Positions 34,096 through 45,943 of a stretch of 64,000 bases of DNA are shown one piece after another (position 1 is the first letter of the stretch; each line of letters opens with the position of its first letter). Under the pieces are notes generated by a model. The model did not search any database. It was not told the origin of the DNA and saw only the letters and a program-made list of their open reading frames with translations. A program made the translations under genes and the position numbers. Source of the DNA: Zea mays (lineage: Eukaryota > Streptophyta > Magnoliopsida > Poales > Poaceae); NCBI RefSeq assembly GCF_902167145.1, contig NC_050100.1, forward strand, positions 144,422,439 to 144,486,438, in the 5' to 3' direction.

Positions 34096-35392
34096 ATGTC
34101 AGGAGATCACGCCAAGAGGGAGATCGTGACCGGTGACAAGCCCGCAAGCTCGGGGAGAACTCTCTCAAGAGAGTCCGACAACAAGCACAAGGAGGAATCC
34201 TCTTCCTCCATCAAGTCCCATCGGAGAGGCGACAAGAAGATGAAGAAAGTGGTCTACTACGAGACCGACTCTTCGTCGCCCTCCATGTCTTCAAGCTCCG
34301 ACTCATCCATCGCTTCTAAGCGCCATGAGCGCAAGAAGTATAGTAAGATGTCACTTCGTTATCCCCATATTTTAAAGCGCGCTCATTTACTTTCCGTTCC
34401 CTTAGGCAAACCACCATATTTTGATGGTGAAGATTATTGTATGTGGAGTGATAAAATGAGGCATCATCTAACCTCACTCCACGCAAGCATTTGGGATATT
34501 GTTGAGTTTGGAGCGCAGGTACCTAAGGAGGGGGACGAAGGCTATGACTCGGACGAGGTCGCCCAAATTAGGCACTTTAACTCCCAAGCCACAACTATAC
34601 TCCTCGCCTCCTTGTGTCGAGAGGAGTATAACAACGTGCAAGGGTTAAAGAGCGCCAAAGAAATTTGGGACGTACTCAAGACCACGCACGAAGGGGACGA
34701 GGTGACCAAGATCACCAAGCGCGAGACGATCGATGGGGAGCTCGGTCGGTTCGTCCTCAACAAAGGAGAGGAGCCGCAAGCCATGTACAACTGGCTCAAA
34801 ATATGGTCAACCAAGTGCGCAACCTCGGGAGCACCAAATGGTATGACCATGAAATGGTCAAGGTTATTCTAAGATCCCTTGTTTTTCGCAATCCTACTCA
34901 AGTACAATTAATTCGTGAGGATCCTAGATACAAATTAATGTCTCCCGAGGAAGTGAAAGGCAAGTTTGTGAGCTTTGAGCTAATGATCAAAGACTCCAAA
35001 CACATCGTCAACTTGGAGCAAGGCGCCACCTCCACACCCGAGGTGCAACCCATCGCATTCAAAGCGACGAAAGAGAAGAAAGAGGAGTCTACATCAAGTA
35101 GGCTTCCCATCGACGCCTCCAAGCTTGACAACGAGGAAATGGCGCTCATCATCAAGAGTTTCTGCCAAATCCTCAAGCATAGGAGGGGGAAGGACTACAA
35201 ACCCCGCTCCAAAAGGGTGTGCTAAAAATGTGGTAAGCCCGGTCATTTCATTGCTAAATGTCCGATGTCTAGTGAAAGTGACAGGGATGACGACAAGAAG
35301 GGGAAGAAGAAGGAAAAGAAGAGGTACTACAAGAAGAAGGGCGGCGATGCCCACGTGTGTCGGGAATGGGACTTCGACGAGAGCTCCACCGA
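34096..35392 (+). pseudogene. Sirevirus gag, first part (element D)
   Basis: It starts MSGDHAKREIVTGDKPASSG, a Ser-rich N-terminus followed by the gag core (LLSVPLGKPPYFDGEDYCMWS, LCREEYNNVQGLKSAKEIWD). A one-base frame change near 34799 is followed by EMVKVILRSLVFRNPTQVQL and LMSPEEVKGKFVSFELMIK. A stop at 35223-35225 lies inside the zinc knuckle (KCGKPGHFIAKC follows). CACTA H then interrupts at 35393. Gag forms the particle core; this copy cannot. Confidence 0.85.
35390..35392. repeat. Target-site duplication of element H (CGA)
   Basis: CGA here and at 38663-38665 flanks the CACTA termini exactly; 3 bp is the CACTA rule. Confidence 0.85.
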
Positions 35393-38300
35393 CACTACTA
35401 CATATATGACTATTTGAGACACACAATTTAAGACGGATATAAGTATATTTTATAAAAGTGTCTTATATCATACGGTGTTAAGCAAGATAAGACAGTTTTT
35501 TGAAAATCCGTCTCAAATAGAAAAGTTTTTTGAGACAGTTATGTCATAACAAATGTCTTATATTGATTTAAGATATATTTTTATTGTAAACCGTCTCAAA
35601 TAAGGATAGTATTTGAGTCATCACTACTTTAACAACTGTCTTTGATGGTAGTGAGTATTCTAGACACTTCTATGTATGAAACCATCTCAAATAAGGATAC
35701 TATTAGAGTCGTCTAAACTATAAAAATTGTCGTAGATGTGAGTGAGTATACTTGTAACACCCCAGGTATTTATCGTCTGCTCGACCACGAGTGCGGACGT
35801 TAACACGTGATAGCTGTGAATGTAAAGGTCACTAAATTTTAATCATCCTCGTCTATCATGATTTTGATATCGTGCTTGTCTCCATCTGTCTAAATGTTCC
35901 TAATTTATTCTGTAAAAATTCAGACTTTAGTAATTTTTGGAACCTCGAATCCAATATCGTTTGTTCCCCTTCGTTCATGAGCCACTCCCCCTAAACGAAC
36001 CAGCGTAGTCATTCGGGTGTACCAAACGAGACGTCGGCCCATTAGCGTGCGCGAATAAGAGCTGTAAACAGGCCCGGAAGAATATTGCTCCCCTTCGTTC
36101 ACCTCGCGTACGCGACAACTAGGCTGACCGCCGCCGCCCTACGCTCAACTGCCCACCTGCCCTGGTCTTCGACTCTTCGTCGTGCGCTTTGCCGGCGGCG
36201 AGCACCCATCACACCAGGTATGTCCGCCAGGTATGTCCGCCCCTGCTCCTTCCTTCATGGTCTGCAAAATTGAGCACCTGAACCCTAACTTAATATATCT
36301 GTATTCGGATCTGATATAGTGTACTTATAAGGATGTGTTTTGTTTGGCTTTTGCTCGCTAAAACACAAAAGTCAAACCAAAGGTGAACCAGGAAGCGGCT
36401 TTTTCGAAAAGCCGGCTTTCCCACATTGCAAAAATTAAAATCATCATTAGACAACTGCAGAAGCTCGTGGTAAACTACTGCGACTGGGGAGGGAGCAGCA
36501 GGGGCATCAGGTATGATGATATAGTTTGGTTCCTCTCTTCGGTAGTGGTACCATTAGACCATAGTTTTTCGGTATGATTTCCTTGGTTCTGTTGCGAAAA
36601 GCCGAAAATTAGTTGAGATCCTGCTGGTACATGTTCTTCAATAGTCGGATGGTTGGTCGACTCTTCCCAGCCATGGATTTGTCGTTGCAGATGAGTGCAG
36701 TGTATGTCGTTACAATTTGGAAGTTGGAACTGAAGACAACTATGCTATTGCCTCTAGCTTCTCTAGGGCATTCCTGCATGGAAATTTCATTTCTACTAGA
36801 CAGAAATGTGTTATGGGACTAGCGGGTACTGATGTCTGGGAAGCCCATTTAGTCGTTAGTTCAATTACATGCTATTTATTGCAACAATAGAATCAGGCAC
36901 TTTATGCCCATGTTTTCTGTAAACGTGTTATATAGAAAAGTTATAGATAACTCCTTTATCTTGCTGGTGCTAAAATTTCATGACCATAGGTCTAGTAGTT
37001 TAAAAGATATGATTCTCTTAAGTTCAGTTTCAGAATCTATCCAAATTCTGTACAGGTTTCGAAAATTGGATTGTTTGGCTAAGTTAAATTGAGAATCAGT
37101 CATTAGTAATTATAGGAGAATTGTATTACTTTCCTTAAGCTTTCCAAAAAATTTTGGGTCACCCTTTTTGGTGATCTATAAATTAAGTTACAACTGTTTG
37201 AGTTAGGATTTCTGAATCTGTCCCAATTTGGACAGCATAGCCTTTCTCATGTTTTCTGACCTTGATATATATTAAATTAACCTGGGATGTTCATAAATGA
37301 ATTGTAGATAATTCTATTAGCTTTCTAAAAAGTCTAGGATCACCTGATTTGGATGACTGAAACTCCAGTTATGAATTTTTGAAGTAAGTAGTCGAATTAT
37401 GTCCAAATCTGGACATAATTTACGTTTAGCATTGTTTGACCATCCTAAGTGTCAAGTATCACTGTGATGATAATACAAAAGTTGTAGAGGACTTTATAAG
37501 CTTTCCAAAAAGTCTTAGTTTACTATTTTTGGATGAAGATTGTGTAAGTTATGAATAAAACAACTAGCTACTGTTCTGCTGTCCAAAATCAGCAAGGATT
37601 AAAATGATTACTTGCAGTTTCTTTTGTAAGGATACCTATATTTGGTTAGTTCTTGATTGGTTGATTGGTAGTCTTGTGGTTTTAAGTGTTACGTAAGTAC
37701 CTTGTAATTTTGTAATAAACTTTAGGTTATAAATGCCTGTGTTTCATAAAAGTTGAGTATGATTAACTCCAAGTGTGTGATTGTTATGGGGTCAAAGTTA
37801 GCTAGTGTTTGCTCATAGGAATAGTGATGCTTTGCCTGAAGTGTTTTGTCCTCTTCAGTTAGTTTATCTATTTGGTGTTATTTATGTTTGTTCTCATTCA
37901 TATGCATGATGCATATCATATAGGTACGCTAATTATCGAGATGCGATGGCCAGGGTCTAGGTTGACCCCTAGTGGTGCAAAGGATGGCCTACTTCGAGAG
38001 GCGATGTCGGCGGACCAATCTAGAAGATTGATGATCTCTACATAAACACAAGATTACATTGATTCAACTCTGATCTGGTGTATGAAATATTGATTGATAC
38101 TCATTTATATTATTTTTTTATTATATTATTATTAAATATATATGTCTGTGTATTTCTCTTTCAAATTATTATAATGTGGAATCTCAAAAATGAATATAAA
38201 TTGAAGAATATATAGTAATTTAAGTCAATTTGTTTAAATCTTATTAAGACGGTTCCAAAAATGTCCAATATCGGTCTTCTAAATAAGACGATTTCCAAAA

Positions 38301-38662
38301 TGTCCAATATATGTCACCTAAATAAGACGGTTTTCATATCGCAAGTGTTTATTATTATAGAATATTTTAGACAGATTACTAAATAAATTGTGACTTAAAA
38401 TGTTCGTATACTCGACGGTTGTTTAGAAAAAGTGTCTTAAATAAAACATAATTCAAGACAGGTTATTGGACAAAATGACTTAAACAAATACCTTTTTTAG
38501 ACAGTTATAAACTAAAAAACGTCTTATATAATATCATTTTAAGACGGTTTGCAACCGTCTTAAATGTGGGACATCTTTTGCGACTCCATCAAATTTGGAC
38601 ACTTGAGAAACGTCTTAATAAGTGAAAATTAACCGTCTCATATAACATGATCTGTAGTAGTG
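35393..38662 (+). mobile_element. Non-autonomous CACTA element H carrying an LTR fragment
   Basis: Terminal repeats start CACTACTACATATATGAC on the left and, read inwards, CACTACTACAGATCATGTTA on the right. Both sides have subterminal AAGACGG, GTCTCAAATA and GTCTTAAAT repeats (35440-35740 and 38240-38640). There is no transposase ORF. The middle (35753 to about 38060) is chromovirus-type LTR sequence. H inserted in the gag of element D after the zinc knuckle. Confidence 0.85.
35753..38060 (+). mobile_element. Partial chromovirus-type LTR inside CACTA element H
   Basis: It starts TGTAACACCCCAGGTATTTATC, has a GC-rich leader-like part near 36100-36260, and shows diverged repeats with TGTCC...GGACA palindromes at 36900-37600 that match 7640-8520 of LTR N. 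An acceptor-like CATATAG|GTACGC lies at about 37922. The LTR end (GGTTCCGCCACA in N) and any primer site are missing. It is either an old truncated insertion or LTR sequence captured by H. Confidence 0.6.
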
Positions 38663-38795
38663 CGACTCCTCCTTCGACGAGGACGCCGCCAACATCGCCG
38701 TCAACAAGGGCCTCCTCTTCCCAAATGTCGGCCACAAATGTTTCATGGCTAAGGTCGGCAAAAAGAAAAAGGTACAATCTAGAACCATCCCCAAG
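38663..38795 (+). pseudogene. Sirevirus gag, middle part (element D)
   Basis: After H the gag resumes: SSFDEDAANIAVNKGLLFPN, then KCFMAKVGKKKKVQSRTIPK, where element E interrupts. Confidence 0.8.
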
Positions 38796-39339
38796 CATAG
38801 TTCTTAAGGCGGTAAGGCGAGACAAGGCGTTGGGCCACCGCCTGGACGCCTAGGCGACGCCTAGGCGCTTACTAAGGCGAGCAAGGAGACGCCTTACCAA
38901 TTAAAGAAAAGACAGAACAACAATATATATGAAGAAGAAAAAGAAAAAGGGAGAATGAAAAAAGAAGAAACGGGTAGAAGAGATGGCCCAGCCCACCAGG
39001 CAGGCAGCCCATTTATCCTACGGTTAGGATTGCTCCCATCTCACTATCGCCGCTCGTCCACAACCATGCATCGCTGCTCCTTCTCCCCCAAGCTCGGCGG
39101 CGCTCCCCCGAGTCTCAGCACCGCCGCTCCCTCGAGCTCTTTGCGCCACCGCTCCCCCGAGCTCTGCACCGCCGCTCCCCCAAGCTCGGCACTCCCCCGA
39201 ATTCTGCGTCGCCGATCCCGCTCCACAAAGTCTCTGCAAGGCTTCTTCCCCCTCCCCTCTTGCCAACTCTTGTCTAGGCGACGGGGACGCCTAGACTTTT
39301 TGGCCGCCTGGACGCCTAGGCGACGCCTTTGAAACCAGG
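38796..39339 (+). mobile_element. Small hAT-like transposon E
   Basis: The 544-bp insertion is flanked by a perfect 8-bp duplication TCCCCAAG (38788-38795 and 39340-39347), the hAT size. Ends are CATAGTTCTTAAGGCG and, read inwards, CCTGGTTTCAAAGGCG (11 of 16 identical). Both ends are followed by GCCTAGGCG and GGCGTCC repeats in opposite orientation. The middle is GC-rich; an ORF at 38955-39332 is Ser/Pro-rich with no known domain. There is no transposase. Confidence 0.8.
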
Positions 39340-39347
39340 TCCCCAAG

Positions 39348-39565
39348 TATACAACATCTAGTGATGAGGATAGTTCTAGTGAAGACGAAGATGATTTACT
39401 TAGTCTTTTTGCTAACCTCAACATGGAACAAAAAGAAAAATTGAATGAATTGATAGGAGCCATTCATGAGAAGGATGAACTATTGGACAGCCAAGAGGAA
39501 TCCCTTATTAAAGAAAATAAAAAACATGTTAAAGTGAAAAATGCTTATGCTCAGGAAGTAGAGAA
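39348..39565 (+). pseudogene. Sirevirus gag, C-terminal part (element D)
   Basis: It continues as YTTSSDEDSSSEDEDDLLSL and MEQKEKLNELIGAIHEKDEL, a predicted coiled coil, to YAQEVEKC at about 39567. It then joins pre-integrase sequence directly, so the gag end and the protease are deleted. Confidence 0.8.
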
Positions 39566-39569
39566 ATGC

Positions 39570-40204
39570 ATTTCTTATAGATTCTTTAGATTACAATTTG
39601 CTTTCTGTATCTCAATTATGCAAAATGGGCTACAACTATCTATTTACAGATGTAGGTGTTACTGTCTTTAGAAGAAGTGACGATTCAATAGCATTTAAGG
39701 GAGTGTTAGAGGGTCAGCTATATTTAGTTGATTTTAATGGAAACACATCTGAACTCAACACTTGTTTAATTGCTAAGACTAATATGGGTTGGCTCTAGCA
39801 TCGCCGACTAGCCCATGTTGGAATGAAGAATCTTCACAAGCTTCTAAAGAGGAACACATTTTATGACTAACAAATGTTCATTTTGAGAAAGATAGGGTTT
39901 GTAGCGCATGCCAAGCAGGAAAGCAAGTTGGTGCCCATCATCCACACAAGAACATAATGACGACTGACGGGCCGCTCGAGCTACTCGACATGGATCTATT
40001 TCGCCCGATAGCGAGTATCGGCGGGAGTAAGTACTGTCTAGTTATTGTGGATGATTATTCTCGCTTCACTTGGGTATTCTTTTTGCAGGAAAAATCACAA
40101 ACCCAAGAAACCTTAAAGGGATTCTTGAGACAGGCTCAAAATGAGTTCGGATTAAGGATCAAGAAAATAAGAAGCGATAATGGGACGGAGTTCAAGAATT
40201 TTCA
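39570..40204 (+). pseudogene. Sirevirus pre-integrase and integrase N-terminus (element D)
   Basis: Blocks are NLLSVSQLCKMGYNYLFTD, GQLYLVDFNGN, a stop inside the [11 protein letters not shown] signature at 39796, [11 protein letters not shown], then the integrase start [40 protein letters not shown] and IRSDNGTEFKN. At about 40204 the sequence switches to LTR. The third catalytic residue is therefore missing. Confidence 0.8.
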
Positions 40205-40952
40205 AGAAGACAACGGCGCCAACGGTCGACTGTTCTCGAACCCTAACGGTTGGGTGACGTGGCGGCGCACCGGACAGTGTCCGGTGGCGCACCGTACAGT
40301 GTCCGGTGGCGCACCGTACTGTCCGGTGCGCCCATCGACAACAGCCTTCCCCAATGACCATTTGGTGGTTGAGGGCTATAAATACCCCCCAACCACCACC
40401 ACACCAAGCATCCAAGCATTCTGAACATTGCATTCAATAGAAGACAATATACTCCACTCCAAGACACAATCAAAGCGATCGATCCACTAAAAGTCTCCAA
40501 ATCAACTCTAGTGCATTAGGACTTGTGAGAGGATCTCTTGTGTTCCTTTGTTGCTCTTGTTTGCTTGGCTTGGCCTTCTTTTTCTTTTCAATTCTTACTC
40601 TCAAGTGCTTTGTAAGCAAGGCAAGAGACACCAATTGTGTGGTGGTCCTTGCGGGGTCTAAGTGACCCGTGAGATTAAGGAAGAAGGCTCACTCGGTCTA
40701 AGTGACCGTTTAAGAGAGGAAAAGGGTTGAAAGAGACCCGATCTTTGTGACCACCTCAACGGGGACTAGATTCTTTAGAACTGAACCTCGGTAAAACAAA
40801 TCACCGTGTTCATCCGCTTGATTTGTTCTTGATTTGTTTTCCCCTCTCTCCCGGACTTGATTTAAGTTCTAACGCTAACCCCGGCTTGTAGTTTGTGTTT
40901 TAAGTTGTAAATTTTAGATTATGCATATGCACCCCCCTCTAGGTGACTTTCA
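40205..40952 (+). repeat. 3' half of a Sirevirus LTR joined to integrase of element D
   Basis: It matches the 5' LTR of D from about 33590 (AACGGTCGA...AACGGTTGGG) through three CCGGACAGTGTCCGG-type palindromes and the TATA box, and continues to a full LTR end CTCTAGGTGACTTTCA. Confidence 0.75.
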
Positions 40953-42506
40953 GTTACACATCATTACCCACAAGCTGTGTTACCCATCTGCCACGGGGTT
41001 GTATGGACCCCATACACCTCTACCGAGGAGGCGAGGTAGGGTAGCACTATGAGACCTTTCCAAAGTTCCACTAGCATGAGAGAACCCGCTAAAGAATCAG
41101 ATAGGAGGGGGAGATATAGTAATCCCTCGCCTAAAAAACTATCATAGACAGATCGACCTGAGAACCTCCCTATACCGACAGCTCCCCACACCCCTCTTGC
41201 CCCTTTCGGCAAAGGATTAACCCACACTAGCTTTCCTAATTAATCAGCCAAGGACATCCCATTCCACCGAAGTGGTAGCACTGTTTTCATAGGTGGTCGC
41301 TCCATTTTCTAATCAACACAATAATCTTGTCATGAACATTAATTAAACCAACAAAAATAATGTAACATAATCATAATTCAGATATATAAACCAAAAACCG
41401 GGTAGAGCAATAGCAAGACTACTCAATAGTTCATTTGTTTGCAAGGTGTAGGATGAACAAAACTAGGATAACCTATTAGGTCCCATCAAGTTAACTTAAG
41501 CATGTCACGGTGGTTATCGAAAATCTTATTAGAAAAATAAAAGTGATCGAGGGCACAACTTGCCTTGTACTTACGATTACAGGTGCTTCCCCAAAAGTTG
41601 GTCTTCGACTTCCTCGATCTCGCTTCTATGCATGACAATACATACAATCAAGCAAATAATGGATATGATACATTACACCAAAGCATATGAACAAACCGCG
41701 TAAGAATATTCTACGCGTCGCTACGAGATCGTAGGTTCGAGAACTATTAAAATCGGAGTTAAAACAAAAGGTTATGGGTAAAACAATATTTATAGGCATA
41801 ATAAATCTAATAGATGTTGCATTTAAATTAAGAAGATATTAAATCAAAATATTTAAGTTGATATTAATCACTTTAACAATTATTTACAAAAAGCGTATGT
41901 TAGAACTATAAATTAGATTAACTAGATTACCTAGATAATTAACATTAATTAAATAAATATTTAAATAATTAATTATTTAAAACATGGGGTGTGATTAAAA
42001 CAATGTTATTAGTACCACGCAAAATCAATATGAGCCTAACGTAATTTGAATAAATTACAACAAATTATTTTGACCTAGAAGATATCGTATTTTTAATAAA
42101 TTACTAGGCCTGCACACAAATAGTTGACATGACGCAATTCGATTGGTTATATCAGTTCGTTAAAGGTGAGAAAGATGCCTTTACAAAGGCATGACCCAAC
42201 TAATGCAACTTATCATGATTGTACCCACTTTTAAGTCTGTGTTGTATGACAGTCTTGCATTTAAAATGGCATGTGGTGGTGGTTATCTATCATTCTGAAA
42301 ACGCCAAGCCTATCACGCGGGAAAGACCATTTTCCTACGAACAACTACCTTTCAATCAAGCCCTTCGATCTCGCGCTACTGCTGGACATCTCGGTTCTTT
42401 TCGTAGATTGACGATGAACCGGAGATCCGAACGACGAACCGAAAACGTGGTGACGAAGCTGGACGGAGAGAAATTTCCCGTCGAAGTTGTCGCTAGAGTT
42501 GGGGAG
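40953..42506 (-). mobile_element. Antisense chromovirus-type LTR fragment
   Basis: TTACCCACAAGCTGTG at 40965 and CATCCCATTCCACC...GCACTGTTTTC at about 41246 are complements of blocks in LTR M (CACGGCTTGTGGGTAA at 51153 and GAAAACAGTGC...GGTGGAATGGGATG at 50872). The rest, 41300-42200, is AT-rich without ORFs; 42219-42506 is more GC-rich. It is interrupted on both sides by D and G. Confidence 0.6.
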
Positions 42507-43187
42507 TGTTGGGGGCCTTCGGCTTCCGAAGGTCCTCAAAAACATGATTTGACAATGTTTTCCAAGTGAAATATGTGAACAGGTATCTTCGGAATCGGAT
42601 CATGAGCATACAAGAGCATGGCCAGGACGAAGCTTGAGCGAGACGAAAGGTGATTATGACGAAGGACAAGGTGATCACGAAACCGTGCAGGAAAGCTTCG
42701 GCACGACAACAGAAAAGGGGAACCGACTTAAAGATGAAAAGGCAAATCAGACCTCGAAGAATTACTATAGAGTTATTAGAAAATGTAAAGGGCATGAATG
42801 TAATTCTACATGGGCTGCGTCCCTTGCCTATAAATAGATGAACAGTACTCCTGTACTGTTCACGCTGACTTGGCATTCACTTTTTGCATCACGCCTGTAC
42901 CTTTACTTTCCGTCAGACCGAAGGTACATCTATAATTTGTTATTGCGAACATAGTAATGCAAATAAAAATAAGTGGATGATGATGTTTATATTATTTTTC
43001 ATATTTCGTATATGAATTCTTTCTCATCATTTATTGTGCTTACGAAGGTTTTTCCTTCGCAACCTTCGTCTGGAATTCATTATATCCGAAGGGAAATAAT
43101 GTCCCGAAGGACGAAGGGCTTTAACATTTAACACTTTTCATGTTGCCTTGTTCTTAACTCTTAGCATTTGAGAACAAGTCCCCAACA
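42507..43187 (+). repeat. 5' LTR of element G
   Basis: 681 bp from TGTTGGGGGCC to AAGTCCCCAACA, so the ends form the inverted repeat TGTTGGGG...CCCCAACA. It is rich in CCGAAGG/CCTTCGG motifs. A TATA box TATAAATA is at 42829-42836. Confidence 0.85.
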
Positions 43188-43204
43188 TTGGCGCCCACCT
43201 CCGG
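43188..43204 (+). other. Primer-binding site of element G
   Basis: TTGGCGCCCACCTCCGG follows the LTR directly. The TGGCGCC start is a primer type of Tat-like Gypsy elements and differs from the tRNA-Met type used by N, M, B and D. Confidence 0.65.
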
Positions 43205-43261
43205 TGAACTCACTTCCACTTTTTGAGTTTCGAACACCTTTGGCAAGCATAGACCTTCGTC

Positions 43262-44785
43262 ATGCCGCCAAAGAAAGCTTCAGCAACAGGGGCTGCAGCT
43301 CTGCAACCGCTGGACCCCAACCAAGAAACCCTCTCTCTTCGGGAGGCCCGAAGCCAGAAGAGGAAGGCCACCAGTCCAACGCCTCAGGAGGACGAATTGG
43401 ATCAAGAAATCAGAGATATGGAGATGCTTCATCAATAGGTGCAAACGAAGAAGGAAAAGATGGCTAGGCTAGCTGACCTGCAAAGGCAGATGGACGAAGC
43501 CTCTGAAGAAGTTCGCCATCTTACTCAAGATGAGCAGAACCGAAGGCCCCAGCACAGAGAGCTTCATCAGGAGGGCTTCTTCAACGAAGATGACTGGTAT
43601 GAGAATTTCGATCATGGAAATTTTGTTTTTGATGATGCTTCTCCTCTGTCAGCAGAACTGCAGGCTACACCCTAGCCTCCGTCCTACAAGCCACCTCAAC
43701 TACCCATGTATGACGGCCACTCAGATCCGAAGCAGTTTCTGATGAGTTACGAAGCAAAAATATCTTCCTATGGTGGCAATACTGCAGTCATGGCGAAATC
43801 ATTCGTCATGGCTGTCAAGAATGTTGCACAAACCTGGTACTCCTCTCTTCGGCCAGGAACAATCACATCATGGCAGAAGCTGAAGGATATGCTGATCACC
43901 AGTTTTCAAGGATTTCAAACGAAGCCGGTCACTGCTCAATCCTTATTCCAGTGCACCCAAGGTCACGAAGAATATCTTCAGGCGTATGTCCGAAGATTCT
44001 TACGCCTGAGGGCACAAGCGCCAACAGTGCCCAATGAAATTGTCATTGAGGCCATGATTAAGGGGCTTCGGCCGGGACCTTCAGCCCAATACTTTGCCAG
44101 GAAACCCCCTCAGACTCTGGAGAAGTTGCTTCAGAAGATGGATGAATACATCCGCGCCGACAATGACTTTCGACAGAGAAGGGAGGAAGCTTACAGATTC
44201 TCCAAAATAGCCAGGGGCTTCGGAGGGAGGTTTCATCCTAGACATGTCAGATCGATTCATTCCACCCAGAATGATGACATGGGAAGCCAGCAGCAGAGGC
44301 CGCAATATTCCTCCCAGGCTTCCCAGGCTTCGGGGCAGCAGCAAAGTTATCCTCGGCCTCTAGCTCCAAGGGGCAGAGGTGCTAGGGGCTTCGGAGGAAG
44401 ATTTGGGGACCAACCAAGGAAAATTTATTGCTTGTTCTGTGGTGAGGACAAGGGCCACACCACCAGGATCTGCCATGTCACCATCCAGAAACAAAAAGAA
44501 ATAGCAGAAGCTGCAGCCCAACAGACTCAGCCGAAGCAAGTCATGCATACTGCTTCGTACCACTCGCCATATATCCCAGAGTATGTGGGTAACCACCCTG
44601 CAGCTTCTATTGCTTTGGCAAGTCAATCTCAGGCATCTTGGCAACAGCTTCCACCTCCACCACCAATGCAACGAGGCCAGCAGCCAGAAGGGAGTCAGCA
44701 TACTCAACACCAACGAGACTTCAGAGAAGAGTCCGAAGCTCGCACAGTCAATAGTACTGTGCCAGAATCGAAGCACATTTATTGA
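43262..44785 (+). pseudogene. Gypsy gag (element G) with two in-frame TAG stops
   Basis: The frame starts MPPKKASATGAAALQ, has TAG stops at 43436-43438 and 43673-43675, and is then open to 44785. The last segment holds the retrotransposon gag core (YDGHSDPKQFLMSYEAKIS, KSFVMAVKNVAQTWYSSLRP, SWQKLKDMLITSFQGF, EEYLQAYVRRFLRLRAQAP). A Gln/Gly/Arg-rich region and a zinc knuckle-like CLFCGEDKGHTTRIC near residue 245 of that segment follow. Both stops are TAG between otherwise conserved residues. No pol follows, so G could only have moved with proteins supplied by other elements. Confidence 0.8.
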
Positions 44786-45943
44786 CAAATATCCTACCTC
44801 AGCAGCAGTTTTTGCATTCAGTATCATTTTCTTTTTAATAAGGAACATTTATTGAAAGTCTAAGTGTTTTTTGTCGTTTTCAATTTCTTGTAATAGCTTC
44901 GACTCTGCTATAATACAAGTATACCTTCTCCACAGAATAACGGAGTCCAAAAAGTTGCCGAAGCATAAGAACTTATGGTTACGGGGTGAATCTTCGAAAT
45001 AACAAAAAGTCGTTCCTAAGGGAGCGCAACGTAAGTTTTCTGCTCAAAAGTCGTTCCGAAGGGAATGCAGAGCTTACAGCGAAAAATAAACGCTGATTCC
45101 GCTGAAAGTAAAAGGCGAAGAAGCTCCTAAGGGAGGCTTACAGCGAAAAATAAACGCTGATTCCGCTGAAAGTAAAAAGGCGAAGAAGCTCCTAAGGGAG
45201 GCTTACAGCGAAAAATAAACGCTGATTCCGCTTAAGTAAAAGGCGAAGAAGCTCCTAAGGGAGGCTTGCAGTGAAAAAACGTCGATCTTCGGCAAATATC
45301 ATTTTGCATAACATCACATCATTACATCATTTGCATAGCATAACATCATACATCATATTGCATCAACGACGCAAGAAGGGGGTCTCAGTATTGATATTCG
45401 AAGATTGTTTCGAAGAAATAGTGACAGGGCACAAAAATAACTATTGAAGAATTATACCTTCGTCAAACTCTAAAATGAAAAGATCTATTGGTTATTGGTT
45501 GTACGAGGATTGGTTACTGATTTTATGAGAACACGGATATTATTTACGAAGCATGAAAAGAAGGGAAGGTGTTTTTTCGCCGAAGGCTCAAAAACGGTAT
45601 GTATATGAAGTTTCATGCATCGTAAAGAATAGAACCATAAATAGCTTATATATTACATTCAAAGTTACAAAATATAACACATGTTTCTCAACAAACATTA
45701 CATTCTAAATGTTTTTACAACAACATCTAGTCTTCCCTTAGAACTACTTCTGCAGCTTCGTTTAGTAGCTGATCAACAACTTTATCCATGATGTCTTCGA
45801 CCATTTTTTCTAATTTCGTCGTCCCCCTTCACGTGGGGGTCCGCCGATGGCTCGGCAGGCTCTGAGGGAGGAGAAGATACGGCTATGTTACAAAGCGAAA
45901 ACAAGTTCGAAATCAAAAAATTACAACGAAGAGCCAAAAACCA
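44786..45943 (+). other. Non-coding internal region of element G
   Basis: No domain-bearing ORF. It contains the 64-bp tandem repeat described separately, then AT-rich sequence with CATCATATTGCATCA repeats near 45300. Confidence 0.6.
45072..45280 (+). repeat. 64-bp tandem repeat in element G
   Basis: Units start at 45072, 45136, 45201 and 45264 (spacing 64, 65, 63). Each reads GCTTACAGCGAAAAATAAACG, CTGATTCCGCTGAAAGTAAA and GGCGAAGAAGCTCCTAAGGG with few changes. Tandem repeats outside coding regions are common in Tat-lineage elements. Confidence 0.9.

Larger units (their letters stand above)
33088..40952 (+). mobile_element. Damaged Sirevirus-type Copia element D with two nested transposons
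   Basis: LTR start at 33088 (TGAAAGAGAAATAGG, matching TGAAAGGGAAATGTGCC of element F), primer-site remnant, gag from 34096, CACTA H in gag, hAT-like E in gag, part of pre-integrase and integrase, then a direct jump at about 40205 into the middle of an LTR that ends at 40952 (CTAGGTGACTTTCA). Protease, reverse transcriptase and RNase H are missing. No matching duplication is seen: the left flank is TAAAT and the right flank is GTTAC. D may therefore be a recombinant of two insertions. Confidence 0.8.

Noticed and set aside
38097..38101. ATACT as a possible target duplication partner for the LTR fragment in element H (ATACT also at 35748-35752)
   Set aside because: The bases before 38097 do not form an LTR end (no CA), so a 5-bp match is likely chance.
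38955..39332. Possible captured host gene fragment in hAT-like element E
   Set aside because: The Ser/Pro-rich ORF has no recognisable domain and an overlapping open frame on the other strand; without a database search a host origin cannot be supported.
45072..45280. Tandem repeat as a satellite or centromere signal
   Set aside because: Only about three copies, inside a Gypsy element downstream of gag.
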